A DNA stretch of 64,000 nt from the NCBI RefSeq assembly GCF_014384905.1, contig NZ_JACRSV010000001.1, positions 496,001 to 560,000 on the forward strand. Direction: 5' to 3'. A program made the position numbers and the translations under genes. Below, one piece after another: positions 60,073 to 64,000 of this stretch (the first letter of the stretch is position 1; each line of letters begins with the position of its first letter). Origin of the DNA: Fumia xinanensis (GTDB taxonomy: Bacteria; Bacillota; Clostridia; Oscillospirales; Ruminococcaceae). Under the pieces are notes generated by a model that made no database searches, was not told the DNA's origin, and saw only the letters and a program-made list of their open reading frames with translations.

Positions 60073-61110
60073 ATGCTCAATTCTTTCTCCAGCAATGCGA
60101 TCCTGACAAAGGTCCACGCGATTTTTGGCAAACGGCTGACCCCTTCCGATTTCTCTCAGATGGCACGAAAATCAGATGTAGGAGAAGTCGCAGCCTTTTT
60201 GAAAGAAAATCCTTCCTACCAGAAGGCACTGAAAAACATCAACGAGACGGAAATCCACCGTGGCCAGCTAGAATCGCTCATTAAAAAGGATCTGTACTAT
60301 AAGTACTCTTCTCTGCGCCGGTATGATTTTTCCGACAACGGTTTTTATGATTTTATACTGACCAGGGTAGAAGTGGATGAAATACTCCGCTGCCTGATGC
60401 TCATCGGCGCGGGACAGACGGAAGGCTTTATTATCGAGATGCCGTCATACCTCATGCACCACACTTCCTTTAACCTGATGGTGCTGACCCAGGTCAAGAA
60501 TCTTGACGAACTGATCGAGGCGCTGTCGGGGACCCCTTACGCGGCGATTCTCAGAAGACTTCGCCGGGACGACGGCACAGCAGATTATCTGCACTGTGAG
60601 TTCGCGCTTTATTCCTATTACTACCAGTTTTTGTTCGATTCGGTGGATAAGCATTTCAGAGGGGCGACGAAAAAAGCCCTCAAAGAGATTATGCAGGCTG
60701 AAATTGAGGCGCACAATGTGGAAATCATTTTCCGCCTCAAGTATTTTCACCATATGGATGCGGAACAAATCAAACCCTTGTTGTTTCCATACCGTTACCA
60801 CTTAAACGACGAGAAACTGGAAAAAATCCTGGAGGCGAAAACCATCGCCGAAATGACGGGAATTGCCAAAATCGTGCGGCCCGGTGAGGAAATGCATAAA
60901 GGCGTGCCGGAAGGTTTTATGGAGTATTACACCCATTCCTACTGCTACCGCATCTATAAGCGACAGCTGCATGGAACGACGAAAGCTGCTGTCGCCATGT
61001 ATGCGTTCATCGCTTTGCGAAATATTGAAGTACAGAACATTATTACCGTGATTGAGGGAGTGCGGTACGGTCAGCCGCAGGACGAAATCCTCAGTCTGCT
61101 GATATTGTAA
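60073..61110 (+). CDS. ntpC: V-type ATPase subunit C (central socket, d-like)
   Basis: A 345-residue helical protein that caps the membrane ring and connects it to the central stalk. It starts NSFSSNAILTKVHAIFGKRLT and has the family pattern of three repeats, each with an aromatic-rich helix (YYKYSSLRRYDF, ALYSYYYQFLFDSVDKHF, VKI/IFRLKYFHHMD). AAAGGAG before ATG. Here C precedes I, unlike the order in Enterococcus hirae. Confidence 0.88.
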   Translation: MLNSFSSNAILTKVHAIFGKRLTPSDFSQMARKSDVGEVAAFLKENPSYQKALKNINETEIHRGQLESLIKKDLYYKYSSLRRYDFSDNGFYDFILTRVEVDEILRCLMLIGAGQTEGFIIEMPSYLMHHTSFNLMVLTQVKNLDELIEALSGTPYAAILRRLRRDDGTADYLHCEFALYSYYYQFLFDSVDKHFRGATKKALKEIMQAEIEAHNVEIIFRLKYFHHMDAEQIKPLLFPYRYHLNDEKLEKILEAKTIAEMTGIAKIVRPGEEMHKGVPEGFMEYYTHSYCYRIYKRQLHGTTKAAVAMYAFIALRNIEVQNIITVIEGVRYGQPQDEILSLLIL

Positions 61111-61141
61111 CCACAAAAAACAAAGGTGGTGTACCTGAAAA

Positions 61142-63082
61142 ATGGCTATTGAAAAAATGCAGCTGGTCGATATTGTCGGCCACCTGCCGGAGCTTGATCA
61201 AACGCTTTTAAAGTGTATTCAAAGTGGAGTGTTTCACCCGGAGACTGTCCTGAGTTCAGGGGACAAAACCACGGCGTTCAGTTTGATGAACGGAGAAAAC
61301 ACCTATTCCGCTTCTCTGAAAAAGCTGTATGATCTGGCACAGGATATCCATGCCAAGCTCCAATACACCGAGGATACGGGTAACCTTACCCCGGAAGCGG
61401 CGGACGGCGAAATTAAACGAATACGGGATAAGGCTTCCGCCCTGTCTCAGGAGAAGAAGACCCTCAAGGAGGAAATCGGCCAGTACGAGCAGGCACTGAT
61501 GCTCATCAAGCATTTGCAGGGGCTGGATGTCTCCTTCGATGAAGTATTCGCCTCCAGTTATGTTAAAGTCAGGTTTGGGCGGCTGCCCTACGACAGCTTT
61601 CCAAAACTCAATTTTTACGATAAAAAGCCTTTCTTTTTCTTTACCTTTGACCACGATAGCGAGTATTATTGGGGGGTTTACTTCGCTCCGGCTCCGCAGA
61701 TCGAATCGATCGACGACATTTTTAAATCTCTCTATTTTGAACGGCTCCGGGTACCGGATTACGCCCATAACAAGCCGGAAATCGCCATCGAGCATATCGG
61801 CGGCATGCTGGAAGAGCACAAAAACCGTCTTGTGGAAGTGCGAAAACAGATTGCGGATATTAAACAGGAAGAACTCAATTGTTTGAATTCCTGCTTTACC
61901 GTTTTGAAAGCGGCATCGGATACCTTTTCCATGAGGAAATACGTGGCGGTGGCCCACAACAGCTTCTATCTGGAGGGATTTGTCCCGGCTAGGGACGCAA
62001 GGAAGTTTGCCGATTCCCTCAATGACATCGACGGCGTGTCCTGCATGCTGAATCCGGTAGATGCGAACCCGGCCTTGACCCCGCCCACAAAGCTTCGGAA
62101 CAAAGGCTTCGCCAAACCGTTCCAGATGTTTGTAGGAATGTACGGCCTACCTTCTTATCATGATTATGATCCCACCACCTTAGTGGCCATTACCTATACC
62201 TTGATGTTCGGCATCATGTTCGGCGATTTGGGCCAAGGACTCGTGATCGCCCTTATCGGTCTTTTCCTGGGGCTGGCCAAAAAAATGGACTTTGGGCGGA
62301 TTATGCTCCGGCTGGGAATTTCCAGCGCAGTTTTCGGCACGATCTACGGTTCAGTGTTCGGCTATGAAGAATGGCTCGACCCGATGTGGGAAAGTTTGGG
62401 TTTCGGCGGAATCCTTCCTTTGAAGGTATTTGAGGCGGGGACAACGAATATGCTGCTTTTGGCGGCGATTTTTATCGGCGTAGGCGTTATCTGTGTTGCC
62501 ATGATTATTAACATCTGCCTCGGTTTCAAGCACAAGGACTACGAACGGGCGGTATTCGGCAACAACGGGCTTGCGGGACTAGTGCTCTATATGGGAGCCG
62601 TTATCGCGGTGGCAGCGTTGATGCTTTATAATATCAATGTACTCAGTCCCTGGTTCATTATTTTAGTCATTGTGATTCCCGTGCTGCTCATCTTTCTGAG
62701 GGAGCCGCTGGGCAAAATGATGAAGAAACGCAAGGACTTAAAGCCCGCCGACGGGGTGGGCACCTTTATCCTCGAAAACTTCTTTGAGATGTTCGAATAT
62801 GTTTTGAGCTACCTGTCCAACACTATGAGCTTCCTGCGTGTCGGCGGATTTATTCTCTCCCACGCCGGTATGATGGCTGTGGTCATGTCTCTCAGCGAAA
62901 TGATGAGCGGGGGCGGTACAATAGTCGTCATGGTGATCGGCAACGTTTTTGTCATGTGCCTCGAGGGCCTCATCGTGGGCATCCAGGTGCTGAGACTGGA
63001 GTTTTACGAGATTTTCAGCCGTTTCTACAATGGCGACGGTAAGGAATACGAACCGGCATCCATTTCCTACAAAGCCGAATAG
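61142..63082 (+). CDS. ntpI: V-type ATPase subunit I (a-like)
   Basis: A 646-residue protein with a cytosolic half (1-330) rich in coiled coil and a membrane half (340-640) with seven or eight helices. The essential Arg of the ion path is likely Arg566 in SFLRVGGFILSHAG. The start EKMQLVDIVGHLPELDQTL is family-typical. It forms the half channels next to the K ring. Confidence 0.92.
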   Translation: MAIEKMQLVDIVGHLPELDQTLLKCIQSGVFHPETVLSSGDKTTAFSLMNGENTYSASLKKLYDLAQDIHAKLQYTEDTGNLTPEAADGEIKRIRDKASALSQEKKTLKEEIGQYEQALMLIKHLQGLDVSFDEVFASSYVKVRFGRLPYDSFPKLNFYDKKPFFFFTFDHDSEYYWGVYFAPAPQIESIDDIFKSLYFERLRVPDYAHNKPEIAIEHIGGMLEEHKNRLVEVRKQIADIKQEELNCLNSCFTVLKAASDTFSMRKYVAVAHNSFYLEGFVPARDARKFADSLNDIDGVSCMLNPVDANPALTPPTKLRNKGFAKPFQMFVGMYGLPSYHDYDPTTLVAITYTLMFGIMFGDLGQGLVIALIGLFLGLAKKMDFGRIMLRLGISSAVFGTIYGSVFGYEEWLDPMWESLGFGGILPLKVFEAGTTNMLLLAAIFIGVGVICVAMIINICLGFKHKDYERAVFGNNGLAGLVLYMGAVIAVAALMLYNINVLSPWFIILVIVIPVLLIFLREPLGKMMKKRKDLKPADGVGTFILENFFEMFEYVLSYLSNTMSFLRVGGFILSHAGMMAVVMSLSEMMSGGGTIVVMVIGNVFVMCLEGLIVGIQVLRLEFYEIFSRFYNGDGKEYEPASISYKAE

Positions 63083-63139
63083 GGCGCGCCTATCCTGCTT
63101 TCACATATCAGACTAAATGACTTTCAGGAGGAAAACATC

Positions 63140-63568
63140 ATGAAATTTTATCACTTTTTGCTGCCTCTTGCAGCTCTCGTTTTAATCAGCCTGCCCCTCG
63201 TCAATGTACTCAGAGGAATGTCCACCGGTAAAAAAGCAAGAAGAAACATCGTTCTCAATCTCTGCGCTTTCTTTGGCGTGTGTGCTTTGGCAGTTGTTAT
63301 GCCTGTCGGCGGACTTGTCTCCGCTGCCAGTGAAGCAGCTGCGGCCGGATCTGCCGCAGCTGGCATGGGCTATATCGCCGCTGCTCTGTCTACCGGGCTT
63401 TCTGCATTGGGAGCTGGTATCGCAGTTGCCGCCGCTGCTCCCGCTGCTATCGGCGCTGTCAGCGAAGACCCCAAGTCTTTCGCCAAAGCGTTGATCTTCG
63501 TTGTATTGGGTGAAGGTATCGCCATCTATGGTCTGCTGATCTCCATCCTGATCCTCAACAGAGTCTGA
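63140..63568 (+). CDS. ntpK: V-type ATPase subunit K (proteolipid ring)
   Basis: A 142-residue, very hydrophobic protein with four helices. Only the second hairpin carries the family motif GAGIAVAAAAPAAIGAVSEDP and the ion-binding Glu125 in VLGEGIAIYG. The first hairpin (residues 5-55) has no Glu and is followed by an Ala-rich stretch. So each protomer would carry one ion. Whether H+ or Na+ is carried cannot be told. AGGAGG before ATG. Confidence 0.9.
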   Translation: MKFYHFLLPLAALVLISLPLVNVLRGMSTGKKARRNIVLNLCAFFGVCALAVVMPVGGLVSAASEAAAAGSAAAGMGYIAAALSTGLSALGAGIAVAAAAPAAIGAVSEDPKSFAKALIFVVLGEGIAIYGLLISILILNRV

Positions 63569-63650
63569 TAATTTGATTCGGTGGAGGGCCAAAAGCCCTC
63601 CACGATAATTTTTGAGACGACTCAAACACTTAACTAGGGGGTGACTCGGG

Positions 63651-63959
63651 ATGCGCATGTATCTCATCAGCGACAACGTAGACACTCAGGTCGGAATGCG
63701 CCTTGCCGGAATTGAAGGCGAGGTTGTTCACGAATACGACGAAGTGCGTCAGGCCCTGGAACGGGTCTGCGCCACCGAGGACATCGGCATCGTATTGATG
63801 ACCAAAAAGCTCATCACCCTTTGCAAAGACGTGGTGTACGACATCAAGCTCAACAAGCGGCGTCCCCTGATCGTGGAAATTCCAGACCGTCACGGTGACT
63901 CCGACATTGGGGATTCCATTACCACATACATCAGGGAGGCTGTCGGCATCAATATCTGA
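63651..63959 (+). CDS. ntpG: V-type ATPase subunit F (central stalk)
   Basis: A 102-residue Rossmann-like protein: MYLISDNVDTQVGMRLAGIEGEV, DIGIVLMTKKL, RRPLIVEIPDRHG and a C-terminal IREAVGI helix. It regulates coupling in the central stalk. GGGGGTGA precedes the ATG. The next genes (E, A, B, D) should follow beyond the right edge. Confidence 0.92.
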   Translation: MRMYLISDNVDTQVGMRLAGIEGEVVHEYDEVRQALERVCATEDIGIVLMTKKLITLCKDVVYDIKLNKRRPLIVEIPDRHGDSDIGDSITTYIREAVGINI

Positions 63960-64000
63960 CGTCTCCGCTTGTGACCAATGAGACAGGGAGAACCTGTATT

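Noticed and set aside
1..64000. CRISPR arrays, rRNA genes and insertion sequences
   Set aside because: Reading the window I found no regularly spaced direct repeats, no rRNA-like segments, and no transposase frame or terminal inverted repeats.

Overview
The window looks like a chromosomal segment of a spore-forming, Gram-positive anaerobe of the Clostridia, most likely Oscillospiraceae/Ruminococcaceae-like and gut-associated. The reasons are a remA-gmk-rpoZ-priA-def-fmt-rsmB-rlmN-stp-prkC-rsgA-thiN-spoVM block, an FeoA/FeoB/Cys-rich iron system, a V-type ATPase operon, oxygen-sensitive glycyl-radical and radical-SAM enzymes, choline-binding-type cell-wall repeats, and near-consensus sigma-A promoters with Shine-Dalgarno sites. 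The taxon is an inference; no rRNA gene is present.

Layout. 1-2.8 kb is the lysis end of a prophage: XkdX-like protein, small membrane protein, holin, and two lytic enzymes (M23 and papain-like) that share a C-terminal wall-binding tail. 2.8-4.7 kb is AT-rich cargo (a Fic protein behind a perfect 13-bp inverted repeat, and a 37-residue ORF), ending at tRNA-Gly(CCC). 4.8-11.9 kb holds an MBL-fold hydrolase, YqeY, an unknown coiled-coil protein, a YtrA-type GntR/ABC operon, BirA and a choline-binding lipoprotein. 11.9-15.9 kb is a compact locus of an AraC regulator facing a short glycyl-radical enzyme and its activase. It is bracketed by two paralogous surface proteins. 17.4-18.1 kb is gene-poor and holds a second copy of a double-hairpin element, a tRNA-Leu fragment and tRNA-Leu(TAA).

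18.3-24.9 kb is a MacA/MacB/TolC-like export operon followed by its likely two-component system. 25.9-41.2 kb is the long housekeeping block from yicC to spoVM and mtnN, covering nucleotide, translation-initiation, rRNA-modification, replication-restart and Ser/Thr phosphorylation functions. It lacks coaBC and rpe at the places where Bacillus carries them. 41.3-47.2 kb has a NERD protein, a DUF378 protein, and a minus-strand two-component system with an ABC exporter. 47.4-50.7 kb is a divergent DtxR regulator and feoAB iron uptake. 50.8-53.7 kb has small regulators and lipoproteins, including an unlisted ribbon-helix-helix gene. 53.8-57.5 kb is a zinc/cadmium-type P-ATPase with its ArsR sensor, next to a TipA-like MerR regulator with a textbook 19-bp-spacer promoter. 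57.7-59.5 kb is nadE. From 59.7 kb to the right edge runs the first half of a V-type ATPase operon, whose catalytic A and B genes should lie just outside.

The points most worth a second look are the uncharacterised glycyl-radical enzyme, the double-hairpin element repeated beside two tRNA genes, the tRNA-Leu scar, the NadE whose glutaminase domain has lost at least one catalytic residue, and the TolC-like protein in an apparently one-membrane bacterium.
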